Below are positions 35,201 to 47,562 of a stretch of DNA of 64,000 nt, piece by piece; within the stretch, counting starts at the first letter, position 1, and each line of letters opens with the position of its first letter. The notes beneath the pieces are model-generated. The model was not told the origin of the DNA. It saw only the letters and a program-made list of their open reading frames with translations, and searched no databases. A program made the position numbers and the translations under genes. Source of the stretch: Trema orientale (lineage: Eukaryota > Streptophyta > Magnoliopsida > Rosales > Cannabaceae); the NCBI GenBank assembly GCA_002914845.1, contig JXTC01000029.1, forward strand, positions 1 through 64,000, written 5' to 3'.

Positions 35201-38200
35201 AAAAGTTGTACCCTGTCAAGAGACATCGTATGCAAGTTTACTTTGACATACTTTTACCATCACAAAGAGGAGAAATCCTTATATTTTGCTTCTCTTGTTG
35301 TATATTCCCATCCCATTCTATTACTCTGTGGCTTACCCTTGATAGCAAACCAACTAATGGGCTTACAAATCGTTATATGTTGTCATTTTCCCCTTCTATT
35401 TCTAAAAGAATAAGGGGGAAATTGGGTGTCCTAAATTAGATTATATACTTCTGGAAGTATCATGACTGGCTTGATCTGCACTTGACCTGTTTCTATTTAG
35501 ATTATTCTCATTAATAAATAAAAGTGAAGCCTACACTTGAATTTCTTATCTAGCTGTGTCTCTTTACCTCAATACTTTCCTGGGCCATTTTTTTTTTTCC
35601 CTTCTGTTATGTTGCAAACTGCAATGATTAAAGCTTGTTGGTATTTGCAGGTTGCATTTTCTTGTGTTATTTATCCTTGTCTGGTACTTCAATACATGGG
35701 GCAAGCTGCATTTCTTTCCAAGAACTTATCTGCAGTGCCTATGAGCTTTTATGCTTCTGTTCCTGGTAAGCATACATATACGTTAAATATAATGGATGTT
35801 CTTAGACTTTTGCAATTTGTATGGATTTTAAGTACTTGGTGAATGCGAAGTACCGAATTTTTTTTTTTTTAATCTTATGATTCCTTTTGTTAAGTGATTC
35901 CTGATTGATCATTCTCTTCTCTTTTGTGTCAACTTAAACATAAGTAAGACAGAGAGAGATTGGCAATTTGGCAATGTCTTACCTTTCAGTTTTCTGTCCT
36001 AGTGATCATGGAGCAAGAACATATTCTATGTTTTGTTGTTTATTACAATTATTTAAGATGTATTCACTATTTACCTATTTATTATTTTGTTTACAGAATG
36101 TTCTTGCCGTGTTTGTAGATCCCTTCTTTTGGCCAGTTCTTGTTGTGGCAACTTTGGCTGCAATTGTTGCTAGTCAGGCCGTTATCTCCACCACATTTTT
36201 TATTATAAAAGAGTGCCACGCATTTGGATGTTTCCCTCGTGTGAAGATGGTACACACTAGGAGATGGCTTCCTGGTCAGATATATATTCCAGAGATAAAC
36301 TGGATCCTTATGGTTCTCAGTCTATCTGTCACAATGGGTTTTCGAGACACAAATCATATAGGAAATGCCTATGGTAGGTCATCTTTTTAGAGTAATCTGT
36401 GATTTGTAATTAAGTGTTTATATCTATTATTCACGGGGGTTTGCATATTTGATAGCACTTTCTAATTCAACCAATGAGCATGTTTTGCCTACTTTTTGTG
36501 CATTGACCAAGTTATTTGCCAAATATCTTATGACATTTGTTGTGTTGAGTTACATAGCTGCAGATGCATGATGTGGCGTCATTAGGTAATGGCAGCATGT
36601 GTAGACACAAGAGACTTAAGACCCATAATGAAATCATTGAAACAATCGGTACCTTCTTCCCATCCAAAATGTCTAGAAACTTACATATGGTGATTTTGCT
36701 GACTGGGTGATGTAAGATAAGATGAGAATTTAGAAAGAGAATAGATAGAAGAGCAAAAGGTGATAGAATTTAGACAGAAATAGATGAATTGGTAGAAAAA
36801 CAATAGAACAAGACAAGAATTCAAGAGAGAATCAGAACAATCAAGAGGGAGAGAATAGTAATGATTCAATATTCATCCATTCATTCACAGTCTAAAAAAC
36901 AATTACATAGCTAAGCCTATTTAGATAGGCAATTGGACTGAACTAAGAAAGTAAACACATTCTAGAAACTAATAGAAATAGGAAACTTAAAACTAATTAC
37001 CCAAAATTAAATAACACCTAATAATAAATCTAAATAATCCTAAATAATAATACTAATATTATTTCCTAATATATTGTATTCCACGTCTACGTCACAGGGC
37101 AAGAGACCTGTACTCACATCTTTAAATAAATTTTCCATTCCTTATCTTTTATTAAGTTCTAATTTGCTTCTTGATTCAGGCATTGCATACATGACTATGA
37201 CAATTGTGACAACATGGTTGACATCACTCGTCATCAACCTCGTGTGGCAGAAGTCTGCCATGCTTGCCCTTTTATTCAGCATGCTATTTGGATCAGTTGA
37301 GATCATTTACTTCTCATCTTCTTGTATGAGAATCCCTAAAGGTGGATGGTTTCCTCTAATGTTCTCTGTAATCTTCTTGGTAATTATGTATGCATGGCAT
37401 TATGGTTCGTGGAAGAAATATTCACAAGACCTGCATAACAAGCTTTCCATGAGGTGGATCCTCACATTAGGTCCTAGTCTTGGGATCATTAGAGTTCCTG
37501 GAATTGGTCTCATCTACACAGAATTAGCTACTGGAGTCCCAGCAACATTTACTCACTTCTTGACCACTTTACCAGCATTTTACCAAGTGGTTGTATTCGT
37601 CTGTGTTAAAACTGTTCCTGTTTCTCATGTACCCCATAAAGAAAGGTATCTCATTGGCCGGATTGGTCCCAAATCCTACAGGCTGTACCGCTGCATTATT
37701 CGGAATGGTTATAAAGATATAATTAAAAATGGAGAAGACTTTGAAACTGATCTAGTGATGAGCATAGCGGAGTTCATCCAAATGGAAGCAGAAGGTACAG
37801 GAGCAGTTGATGGCCCCGTGGATGGCCGAATGGCAGTTGTGAGGACATCTGAAAAGTTTGGTACGAGATTAGTGATGTCAGATTCGTTTGGCCCTGGAGG
37901 AAGCAGCAGTTCGAATGCATCGGTAATCGTAAGTGGCTACAAGTCACCTACGCTACAGAATTTGCAGGCTAGTTATGAGCAAGAATATTCACCCCAACTC
38001 ACCTTTAGGAGGCGGGTTCGATTCGAGTTGCTGGATACCAAATACAAAGATCCTCTTGTCAAGGAAGAACTTTTGGAACTTGTCGAAGCTAAGTGTGCTG
38101 GGGTAACATATGTGATAGGCCACTCACGTATAAAGGCAAGATCAAATTCATCATTTTTACACCAGTTTGCTATTAACATAGCCTACTCTCTCCTGAGAAA

Positions 38201-38279
38201 GAACTGCCGATCCCCAGCTGTGGCCTTGAATATTCCTCATATTTGTTTAATTGAGGTGGGTATGAACTACTGTGTCTGA
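32254..38279 (+). CDS. KUP/HAK/KT potassium transporter (KUP10/11-like)
   Basis: Secondary K+ uptake carrier of the plasma membrane or tonoplast. Nine coding exons read by eye: 32254-32256, 32918-33158, 33256-33504, 33595-33645, 34141-34401, 34714-34766, 35651-35765, 36119-36373, 37180-38279; all introns are GT-AG and the sum is 2,328 nt, 775 aa. The first coding exon is only the ATG; exon 2 has no ATG of its own before the conserved region, which decides the start. Family signatures seen: [19 protein letters not shown] near residues 15-33, ADDNGEGG near 80, [57 protein letters not shown], and the C-terminal end [15 protein letters not shown]. That tail resembles KUP10/11 proteins from memory. 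Oddities: the usual IGDGVLTPAIS motif reads [11 protein letters not shown] (residues 154-164), and the G-T-F-A after GEG is shortened. Upstream lies a Mutator-like element; intron 8 is long and AT-rich. Confidence 0.93.
34455..34712. mobile_element. Possible MITE in intron 5 of the KUP gene
   Basis: Ends CTTTGTTTGGAACC and, inverted on the right, CTCTTGTTTGGATTC, enclosing AT-rich sequence with AGGAAA / TTTTCC runs. The TTTGTTTGGA end is common in plant MITEs. No target duplication proven. Confidence 0.35.
36700..37080. other. AT-rich insert-like segment in KUP intron 8
   Basis: A- and G-rich on the plus strand (AGAATAGATAGAAGAG, TAGAATTTAGACAG), then a stretch of AATAAT words; unlike the neighbouring intron sequence. 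It could be an inserted repeat or an old LTR piece, but I found no matching ends or target duplication. Confidence 0.3.
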
Positions 38280-38640
38280 CTTTTAGTGCAAGCCTCTCTA
38301 AGTAGTTCCAGTTTCTTTAGAATTGCATCAGAGGAGCAAAACTTGAATGAACAGTTTCAGATTTGTATTGCCAGTACTCCACTGTGCTCGAGTCCACCAA
38401 TCATTTCAAGTGTATCAATTCAAGGTACTTTAAAGGATCCCATGACTTTAAGGTCACGTCCTTATTTTGTTCCGGGAATATTTGGTTGTCATATAATCTC
38501 AAATTTAGGTGTGATTACCGCTTGGAAATGAAGTTTTGTCCTTTGTCTTTGGATTTGTATGAAGGGAGCAACTTGTTTATATTTTTGTAGAGTGTAATGA
38601 TGGAAGTTATTGACGTAATAAAAAAGCCATATGTCTAACC
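38280..38640 (+). other. 3' untranslated region of the KUP gene
   Basis: Non-coding sequence after the TGA stop. A canonical AATAAA lies at about 38617-38622, which suggests cleavage close to 38640. The foldback element at 38809 starts just beyond, so it is outside or at the very edge of the transcript. Confidence 0.5.
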
Positions 38641-38808
38641 TCATTGCCATTTGGGTGAAATTTTCAAGAGAATCTGATAGAGCTGCTCTATTTTTTTTTT
38701 TAAAGTTCTATTTGACCTCATTTTCTGGATCTGTGACTAGGTTTAAATTGTTGAATACCAGAATAAGGTCATATAATATGCTTTGGAAATTTTTATATGT
38801 ATTCTTAA

Positions 38809-39544
38809 GGATCTTTGGCATGATTAGTCCCTGAATTTATCGATGATTTGCAGTGTATCTCCTGAACTTTTTATTTTGGCAATTAGGACCCTGAATTTAG
38901 AATTTTTTGCAATGTATTCTCTGAATTTTTTTTTTGGCAATTAGGACCCTGAATTTAGGGTTTTTGGATTAACCCCTGAATTTTCCGTTGATTTGCAATT
39001 TATTTTTTAATTGTTTAAAAATTTGAATTTCAAAGCTATTTTTTCTCCTCTAAACTCCCATTTGTTATTTGGGGATGGCTACGGTAGGGGCGTCCCTACG
39101 TAGGGTCATGCCTTAATTATCGTTGGATGGGAATCTGTGGGGAATAACGGGAATCTGTGGAGAATCTATTCATATACAGATTCCCATCCAACGGTGAATA
39201 GACAGGGCCCTACGTAGGGGCGCCCATACTGTAGACGCGCCCTTGTTATTTTTGTCTCTAAACCGAGTGAGATAATAATTATGCTCTTAAAAAATTTGCA
39301 CATAACTCAGGAGATATATTGCAAATCAGTGAAAAATTCAGGGACTAATTATGTCAAAAATCATAAATTCAGGGTCCTAATTGCCAAAAAAAAGAAGTTC
39401 AGGAGATACATTGCAAATCAACGAAAAATTCAGGGGCTAATCATGCCAAAAATCCTAAATTCACGGTCTTAATTGCCAAAAAAAAGCTCAGGGGATACAT
39501 TGCAAATCATCGAAAAATTCAGAGACTGATCATGCCAAAAACCC
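38809..39544. mobile_element. Foldback MITE, Mutator-like, with 9-bp target duplication
   Basis: 736 bp including a nested element. Inverted ends GGATCTTTGGCATGATTAG / GGGTTTTTGGCATGATCAG and a 9-bp duplication TATTCTTAA (38800-38808, 39545-39553). Both arms are made of repeated units with CCTGAATTT, GATTTGCAATGTAT and TTTTGGCAATTAGGACC. The long arms can fold into a hairpin. Confidence 0.85.
39071..39242. mobile_element. Nested 172-bp MITE, Mutator-like
   Basis: Inverted ends GGGGATGGCTACGGTAGGGG / GGGCGCGTCTACAGTATGGG with a perfect 9-bp duplication TTGTTATTT (39062-39070, 39243-39251). GC-rich ends around CGTTGGATGGGAATCTGTGG-type repeats. It is inserted in the loop of the larger foldback element. 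Confidence 0.88.
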
Positions 39545-39553
39545 TATTCTTAA

Positions 39554-40639
39554 TGCCATTAACATTGGATCTATGTTTTCTTACCATGTTAAACATAGGT
39601 GAGTTTGGTATTGCTGTGTTGTAGGCCTACTATAACGCTATGCTGTGAGCAAGAAAAAATTGTGAGAAAAAAAAGAGATTCTGATATTGTTTAAAAGTAG
39701 CATTTAAGTATTTAGTGAACTCTAAATTGTGATATTTTAGGTAATTTGTATTATGGCAACTTTAAAAGGTAATTATTACTCTACTTATCAAATTCTATAT
39801 GACATAACGATTAGATAGTTATTTTTCAAATCTATGACCAAAAACATAAATTAACTTCAAATCTGTGACCAAAAACAGAAACTAACCAAATGCTGCTCCC
39901 TCTCTTATTATTTTTTTTTCTAACCGCTTTTTGAAATTAAAAGCAGCCTCCAAAAAATCAATCCTAAATATATTATGTTAATTTCGTTCTCCATAATGTT
40001 GAATTGTTACTATCCTGACAGTGAATAAAACTAGGAGACATGCCGAAACTAAGATTATAGATTTAATCGGGAATCTCCTACAACTAAGCAAACCAAAGAA
40101 AATTCTGAAACTGGATAGAAAGAAAAGGCCCAAGTTGTTATATTCTATATTATATAAAAATTTCTATCCATGAAACTAGATAAAAGATGTTACAACATCT
40201 TTTTTTTTTTTTTGGGGTAATTTTTTGTCAGGTTTCGTTTTATTTCCTTGATTACGTGTTTGGAAATCCATCCGGTTAAGCTGCCCTGAATCAAGAGCTA
40301 AAATTATGGTGAGGCAAAGAGAAATTCATTTTAAAAAAATTTAAAGTAAAAAAAAAAGAGTTCCCCGAACACAGACGAAATGCAATTTTCGAGCTTCAAA
40401 TCCCATTGTCAAATAATTACATCCCAATGACGACCTAGTATACACCTCACTTATAGAGGAGAAAATATCTGTGTCTCATATTGCTCATTCATTGCCCAAT
40501 TACCTGACCAAGTTAAAAATAACAATAATAAAAAATAAATAAATAAACAAATAAAATAACCCGATATATCCAAGAATCCAAACACACCCAATTTAATATT
40601 TTCTCAGCCAGAATTATAATTCAGCCACCAAGAATTTCA
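39554..40639. other. Intergenic between KUP and CPBP genes
   Basis: AT-rich, T run at 40201-40215; upstream flank of the CPBP gene. No gene or element recognised. Confidence 0.4.
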
Positions 40640-40862
40640 TTTCCCAGAAAAGTCCATGATATTTTCTCACTACCCAAACAACTCTCTCTCTCTCTCTCTC
40701 TCCATCTCTCTCTCTGGAGAGAGTTGCTTGACTCAGCCGTCAAAACTTGACGAAGGCGGAACGCTCTCTGTGTGAGCCGCCGTATACGAAGTACGACCTC
40801 TCTGATGCGAAGAGTACTCGGAGAGGAGGAAGCTTCCAGAATCGGATTCTGAGTCGCCCAGA
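40640..40862 (+). promoter_or_regulatory. CT-rich leader/core promoter of the CPBP gene
   Basis: A (CT)n tract at about 40682-40720 precedes the start codon, resembling the pyrimidine patches of plant core promoters and leaders. No clear TATA box was found, which is common for plastid-protein genes. Confidence 0.4.
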
Positions 40863-43800
40863 ATGTTGAGCTCGTCTTGCTCTCAGGCTCTTCTCCGACG
40901 CCCCTTTCTTCCTCCCTCGACCCCAATTACTAGGGTTTCTAATCGACCCAGAGAGAGATTTCCTATTACCCGGAGCTTTCGGATCTCTGAACCCCATTCC
41001 AGACCTCTTAAAAAGGTGAAGCTAATATAGAACCCGTTATTATATCAATTTTATTCTCTTTCTGCTTATTTTGTATGTTGATTTTATTATTTAATATTGT
41101 AAATTTTTGGGGATAATTTAAGGTCTTAGTAGAGTCTAGCTCCATTTTGAGGCTTGTGTAAATTTTGATGATAAGATTATAATTGTACAAATTATAGGAC
41201 TTGATTCTCATTTACCCAAACAAAACAAACCAACCCTGAATGGTCAATCTGGTTAATTCTTTTGCCGGTGGACTTGTGGATTGGTTAGTAATGTATTTTT
41301 AGCTAATTCCATTAAACAGAAGAAATAAATGAAGTTTCAAATTTTTTTAGTATTATCGTTAAGGCTGTGTTTACTAATCTGTAATGGACTGTAATATGAA
41401 TGGACATAAAGGAAGTGTTTGGCTTTTCTATTTGTTCATGTGATTAGTTACACATTTAGAAANTTTTTTTTTTTTTCAGTTTTTCTCTTTTTTCATTTCG
41501 AATTAGTAAACATGCCCGAAAATTGAAATTCTTTATCCTAAATATATATATGTTCTGCCCTTAAAGAAAAATTGGAGAGTATCCTTCAGAGTGTATATAT
41601 ATATATATATATATATGTATTTATTGGCTTGCTCTGCAGGAGTGGAAAAGAATTTCGTGTTTTAGACGTGAGGATTTTTCATCAGAACCCCAGAAACCTG
41701 AATACATTGAACACTCTGCGCCTGAGGAAATCATTAAATCTGAAACACAGAAGTCTGAATATAAAGAACACTATGTGCCTGAGGAAGTCGTGAAGTCTCA
41801 AATACATAATTCAAGTTCAGTCAAAAAAAGCTTGCCATCAAGTCTTCGAGAGGTAAAACTGGGGTTTTTTAATAAGTCTAAATGTTTGATTACTTATTTT
41901 AGTCTTATATGACATTCTATTTATCTTTTATTTCTATGTCATGAGATTCTTTGTAATGGGAATGCGAGTGGGATTCTCATTGTTAGTTTGATCAATTCAA
42001 GGAATGCCTTTTAGTCCTTTACATTGCATGTGTGGTAGATTTATGTTTGAAGATTGTATAATTGAAACCTCCTTACAATTAGTTTGGTTAAGGACCATGC
42101 TAATCAGTTATTATGATATCTGCTAGGCAAAATCAATGCTTGAAATTTCAACATAAGTTAGAGTTTGATGTTTGAATAGTTGTTGAGCTTCATATGTCAA
42201 GGTTTAAAAAGCTAATTTGGCAATGGAAGCATTTCGCTTTAGCTTGGTGAGGCGCAAGCTTTGAGGCTGACTGAGGCGTAAGCCTCATCATTAATGAAAA
42301 AAAATTAAAAAATCATAGAAAGTGCTAAGAAAGAGGGAAATCGTGAATAAAAGTCTTAATAAGAACTTGAGATTTTAGTTCATAGAAAGACACATAATTG
42401 CACAACAAAGTCATAACATCCGTGAAAATCAGTGGCAATAATTCATCAAATCTCAAACTAAAGTCATCAAAACCATAAATACTAATAGCACAGGAGTAGA
42501 ACTTAGTAGTCTAGATACAATTTGATAACACAAAGGTCAATTATGTCTTCATTCTCAATCTCATAAAGAGGCCCGTGGACTTTTTGTGCTGAAGAGGGCT
42601 GCTGCAACTTGTACAAATTTAGTGGTGGAATGTTTTCTACTTTCTATGGTTGGAAAGTTTGGTCTAGTTATTTAAGTCCAATTATATTTGTTCTAACATT
42701 AGAAGGCCCAAAAATACTAAAAAGCTTTAAAGAGAAAAGCAGCTGTTAGAAAGCCCAAAAAAATTATGCTCGAATTTGTTTAATCAGCCCAATTACTGGG
42801 TAAATGTCCTGAAACGTAAGTTTCAGATCTAACTTTCAGCGCCTCACCTCGAAGTGTCCACATCAAATGCTTCTGAAAACCATTTATGTGGTAATTTTTT
42901 ACTGTTGTAAACCTGTGCTAAGCAGGTTGGCATTCCCTTATGTTGAGTTTGGTGATAAATAACATGCTGTGAGGACTTTCAGTTAATGTTTTAATCCTTT
43001 TTTACCTGTTGATTTGCAAACCATGATAATTGTTTCCCCACTTCTTTCAATATCTTAAAATAATAGTGTGAACTAGTCAGTTTATGGGGTTGATACATAC
43101 ATTCAATAAGAGTAACAAGTGCTAAATGTGATTTTACTACCTTCTAACTCTGAAAATGGCAGAATAGTTACTAGTCAAGACAATAAAGTCGATTTGAGTA
43201 CGCGATAAATACTAATTTAGATGCTGTTGGTTATAAGCCAGCCACACACACACAGCATGCACACAAAAAGAGTTGTCATCATTTTTTAACGTGTTCACTG
43301 ACTGGCATTATTGCAATTTAGCTTGCAAATTCAGTTATCAAGGCAATTGAGAGCCGGTGGACTGTTCCTTGGACAGCGGAGACCATAATGCAGGTAAGAA
43401 TTTTCTACCTTTAATTATATCCGGTGAATCTTTGCTAACCGTCTGCAAATTAAAGAATCAAATTTTTAGAAATATATAAAGGATATCAGTGACCTTTGGT
43501 TATCAAACTGTTTCAGCAGCTTATATTTATATCAAAATATTCTGTCCTAGTTTAAACCACTCAAATAAAGCTTATGATAACGGATATCAAAATTTTTTTA
43601 TTTGAAGATAATGCATGTTATGAAACCATTAACTGTTCATGCAGGTTATGCTTCTTTGGGTTGCTGCATTCTGTTTTATAGGTTCTTCGGTGGTTCCGAT
43701 AGCAACCCACATGGCAGGTCTCAGTAGGGAATCACTAACACTTCGAGGACAAGCCTTTTTTAGCCTGTTGACTGATGTAACTGAAGGTCTTGCTGGAATT

Positions 43801-44313
43801 ATGATTCTTCATCGGTGCTTATCTCGGTTCCGTCCCCTTCCCCCAGATTGGTTTAGATTTAGCTTCAAAGGGAACTGGTACATTGATGTTGCTCTCGGTT
43901 GCCTAATGTTTCCCCTTGTGAACGGGCTCTCGCAGTTCAATCTTAAACTCTTACCACTTTTGCCTTCCACGCCTGTCACTCTATCAAGTGTTGAGCAGTC
44001 GGTATTGGCATGCGATCGAGTAGCAATGGCATTGTATGCAATAGTAGTCTCAGTTTGTGCTCCTGTATGGGAGGAGATAGTCTTTAGGGGCTTTCTTCTC
44101 CCTTCTTTAACCAAGTACATGCCAGTGTGGTGTGCAATTCTGGTGAGTTCGATCGTCTTTGCTTTGGCTCATTTCAACGTACAGAAGATGCTTCCACTTA
44201 TTTTTCTTGGGGTGGTGATGGGTGCCGTTTTCGCACGGTCAAGGAATCTTTTGCCATCAATGCTATTGCATAGCCTTTGGAACAGCTTTGTGTTTCTAGA
44301 CTTAATGAAGTAA
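40863..44313 (+). CDS. Plastid-type CPBP (CAAX/ABI) intramembrane metalloprotease
   Basis: Predicted membrane-embedded protease of the CPBP (type II CAAX prenyl endopeptidase/bacteriocin-processing) family. Four exons: 40863-41015, 41640-41852, 43322-43393, 43645-44313; all introns GT-AG; 368 aa. The first 50 residues are rich in S, R and P with few acidic residues (MLSSSCSQALLRRPF...), as expected of a chloroplast transit peptide. Exon 2 encodes a hydrophilic linker with a 19-residue tandem repeat. Exon 4 carries the membrane part, about six hydrophobic segments, and the family motifs: EEIVFRG (E289, E290, R294), FALAHFN (H322) and LLHSLWN (H355, N359). These E/E/H/H residues form the metal site in the family. 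Substrate unknown; plant homologues sit in plastid membranes. The start is the first ATG after a CT-rich leader. No frame damage is seen. Confidence 0.9.
41590..41614. repeat. (TA)n microsatellite in CPBP intron 1
   Basis: About 12 TA units shortly before the exon 2 acceptor at 41639. Confidence 0.85.
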
Positions 44314-44760
44314 GCTCCTGCATAAGTTACTCGCTTGGTAGTTCGGTGATCGACAAAGCCCATTTTCGAAAAAGCATATATTCAGGTCAAATTTGTGGCT
44401 CAAACTGCTCTTTCTCCAAGTGTTATGAGCCCCTCTTTAAGGGTGGCTGCTTGAGCTATCTCAATAATGTTGATCCATTAACGTCCAAAGGATGCAGTAT
44501 AACTCCACTGACTGAATGCAAGCATCGGTGCACCAAAGGTTGATGAAGAAACTCAGTATTCCGGAGAAATGAGTTTGCATATTTCATCTTCTTTGATGAA
44601 AAAGTTGCATGTGAGAAAGAGAAAAAGAAAAGAAAACGCTTGTAAATGATTATTTTATGTTGGAGTTCTTGTAGTTCGATAAGCCCTCGGATATATTTCT
44701 TTTTATGTCCCCTCAAAATTCTTTTTATAGAACAATGGAGAAGATTATTCAAGTCTGAAT
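44314..44760 (+). other. 3' untranslated region of the CPBP gene
   Basis: Sequence after the TAA stop has no coding signal and ends near an A-rich tract (44762-44820, long A runs broken by single C or G). Likely 3' UTR; the exact end is not visible. Confidence 0.4.
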
Positions 44761-45084
44761 TGAAAAAAAAAAAAAAAAAACAACAAAAAACAAAAAAAAA
44801 AAAAAGAAAAAAAAAAGACTAATATCCACAAGAGCATGGAATGTGATTGTAAGTAAAGGAGTGCTCGACTTTGTCATATATTTGATATTTTTTTCAACTT
44901 AGAACGAACCGAAGGAAAAAAAAAAAAGATGTAATGGCTTGTGAGTGTGACCATGAGTGCACATTGCGGGCAGATAAAGCAACCGAATTAATTGTAATTA
45001 AGTTAATAACATAAAACACAAACTTGTGGAAGTAAAAGGGCAGAAGAATAAAAAGAAACAAACTCCAAAGAGCTAAAATATACT

Positions 45085-46345
45085 AGGGCTAATCCCATTT
45101 TTGCCCCTGAACCATCACTGTAGTCTTATTTTGATCCTACACTTCAAAATATCCCTAAATTGACACCCGAATTTTTAATTTATTTCATTTTGACTCCTCT
45201 CGTTACTAAAATGTTTAATATAAGTAGAAAGTATCTCATTTTGGCCCTTGAACTATAACTTCTATCCCATTTTTGCTCTTGAACTTCAAAACATCCCTAA
45301 ATTGGCACCTGAATTTTTAATTTATTTCATTTTGGCCCCTCTGTTTACTAAAACGTTAAATATGGATGGAAAAAGGTACAAGCTAGTCACATGCTGGTTG
45401 TTAAATTAATCAATACCCTTGTAACTTACCCTCAATATTTGGTGCAAAAATTCCAGCCTTTTGGAGGCAAAATTGGTGATCTTAAAGGGAGGCTATAAGT
45501 TTTTGAAGACTTTGGGTATGGAAGTTCAAGTAGGCTGGCTTTAAGGAATACGCAATATAAATATGGCCTCATCCCCGATCTAAAAGCTTGTTGGAAAAGT
45601 TCAAATCTAGAAAGAAGATTTATTGGGTGTAGTAATTATGGGGTATGTAAATATTGTTTCTTTGTTTTATAATATTGGTTGAGATAAATTTTTAAGTTTG
45701 TTTTATATTTTATGCTTTTTTTTTTTCCTAATAGTAGAAAGAATGAATAATTTCATGATCACCAATTTTCAATGATAGAAAGAATAAGCAACTTCATGTT
45801 TTATGTTAATGACAGTAGATATGAAACAGGGATTTAACAACCAGTCATGTGACTTAGCTCGTGCCTTTTTCCATCCATATTTAACATTTTAGTAAAGAGA
45901 GGAACCAAAATGAAACAAATTAAAAATTTGGGTACTAATTTAAGAATATTTTGAAGTTCATGGGACAAAATGGGACATATATGATAATTTAAGGGCCAAA
46001 ATGAAATATTATTAACGTTTTGAAGTTCAGGGGACAAAATGGGACAAATATTATAGTTTAAGGGCCAAAATAAAATATTTTTTTAAGGGCCAAAATGAAA
46101 TATTTTTAACGTTTTGAAGTTCAAGGGACAAAATGGGACAGATATGATAGTTTAAGGGCCAAAATGAAATATTTTTTGTTCATATTTAACATTTTATTAA
46201 TGAAAGGGGCCAAAATGAAACAAATTAAAAGTTGGCCAGTTTAGGGACAAAAGTTTTTATTAATGAAAGGGGCCAAAATGAAACAAATTAAAAGTTGGCC
46301 AGTTTAGGGACAAAAGTGATAGCTCGAAGTGCAAAAATGAAGTAA
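45085..46345. mobile_element. Foldback repeat with GGCCAAAATGAAA arms
   Basis: Left arm (45085-45380) has CATTTTTGCCCCTGAAC, CATTTTGGCCC and AACGTTAAATATGGATGG; the right arm (about 45855-46345) has the inverse in several tandem units (GGGCCAAAATGAAA, TTTTGAAGTTCA, GGGACAAAATGGGAC). The middle 45390-45840 is unrelated and looks like carried or captured sequence. Likely Mutator-type foldback; ends not fixed. Confidence 0.6.
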
Positions 46346-46348
46346 AAA

Positions 46349-46415
46349 TGTCAGAAGTGGGATTTGAACCCACGCCCTCTTTCGAAGACCAGAANCCTTA
46401 TGTCGGAGTCTATGC
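46349..46415 (-). pseudogene. tRNA-Leu fragment (3' half)
   Basis: Minus strand reads TTCTGGTCTTCGAAAGAGGG, CGTGGGTTCAAATCCCAC and TTCTGACA: the anticodon-stem 3' strand, long variable arm, intact T arm and acceptor 3' strand of a plant tRNA-Leu, apparently the intron-containing CAA type. The 5' half (acceptor, D arm) is missing, so it should not fold as a tRNA. An N lies at 46395, and the sequence 5' of it (AGACTCCGACATAAGG) may include intron. Confidence 0.65.
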
Positions 46416-47562
46416 TAATAAATTATTAGATCATGTTATCCTTCATTCATATTGCATACTACAAAGATAATGTTTACTGACCCAGCCTGTATTCCAGTCC
46501 TAATTAGACAAACTGGAGAATAGAGTACAACAATGAAGAAACAAATTACAGGGTTATATGCCGACCGCGGTCCCCGAAAATATAAGCCTACAATATGACT
46601 AAGCCACTTGGCAAATTTCATTTACATTTCTTAAAAACACCAATATTGACCTTGCCCGGGCTCAACTGGTCTATTAATGTGGTGTTTGGCTTCAATTTTT
46701 CATTAGCCGATTAACATTCTTTTTCCACATAATGCACCTGCATCAAAAGCTAGTTCTCTCTCAACTCTCCGAGGAAATTTAAAGACGAGTACCAATCTCT
46801 CTGTACATTAGTTTCGATCATTACGTCGTCCTATTCTGAAGTCATGAAAAAATGAATAAATGAGCTGGGTTGTGCTTGGTAAATGAGTGTGATTGGACAG
46901 CTAGCCCAAGTTGCATTTGTACAGAGAATCCCTAGACATGTACATATGGGTTTTAATTTGGACTAGAATTTGTAATAAATAAGTGATGTCCTAAGTCCTT
47001 ACTAATCCCCATTCTACTACTGCTACTACTAGTACTAGTTGCACTGAAAATTTTGTCAATTATAGGCCTCCGGTCCATACCCATAGATGTCATGTGCAAC
47101 TAGTACTCCCTACAGCTGTAGTGGGAGCTGAATTAAGCCAAAACTTTGCCTGCCACTTTTGGCAGTGATTCAGCTACACTAGCTCTTGTGCACGCTATGT
47201 ATAATTTATTTGAATTTGTAATTGTGACTACTTGAAGATTCATTGTCATAATCCAAAGTCCAAGCCCACTAGTGAAACTTCATATTTATTAGCAATAGCA
47301 CTATATTCTCGAAAAAGAATGTTAAAATATGATCTGTTATTTTTAATCACTATCAAGTTTCTAATCACTCAGAAGTGAGATTGTATGGTCCAATTGTCCA
47401 AGAACAAAATTGACTTGTGAACTTACTATCAGTTAAAAATTATAGTGATAATGACTTGTAATGAAGGTATGAAACATTGTATTTTCCAATACATTTGTAT
47501 TGAAAATTTTGTCCCTAACTGTGTTCTAAGTTTTGAGTAATGTTTTATTTATCATCCACATT
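46416..47562. other. Intergenic, no gene seen
   Basis: Moderately AT-rich single-copy-looking DNA with a (CTA)n stretch near 47020-47037. No reading frame of note. Confidence 0.4.

Noticed and set aside
36700-37080. Solo LTR in KUP intron 8
   Set aside because: TG...CA ends can be drawn, but there is no 5-bp duplication and no LTR-like promoter; kept only as an AT-rich insert-like segment.
43809-44120. 103-codon minus-strand frame
   Set aside because: Antisense shadow of CPBP exon 4.
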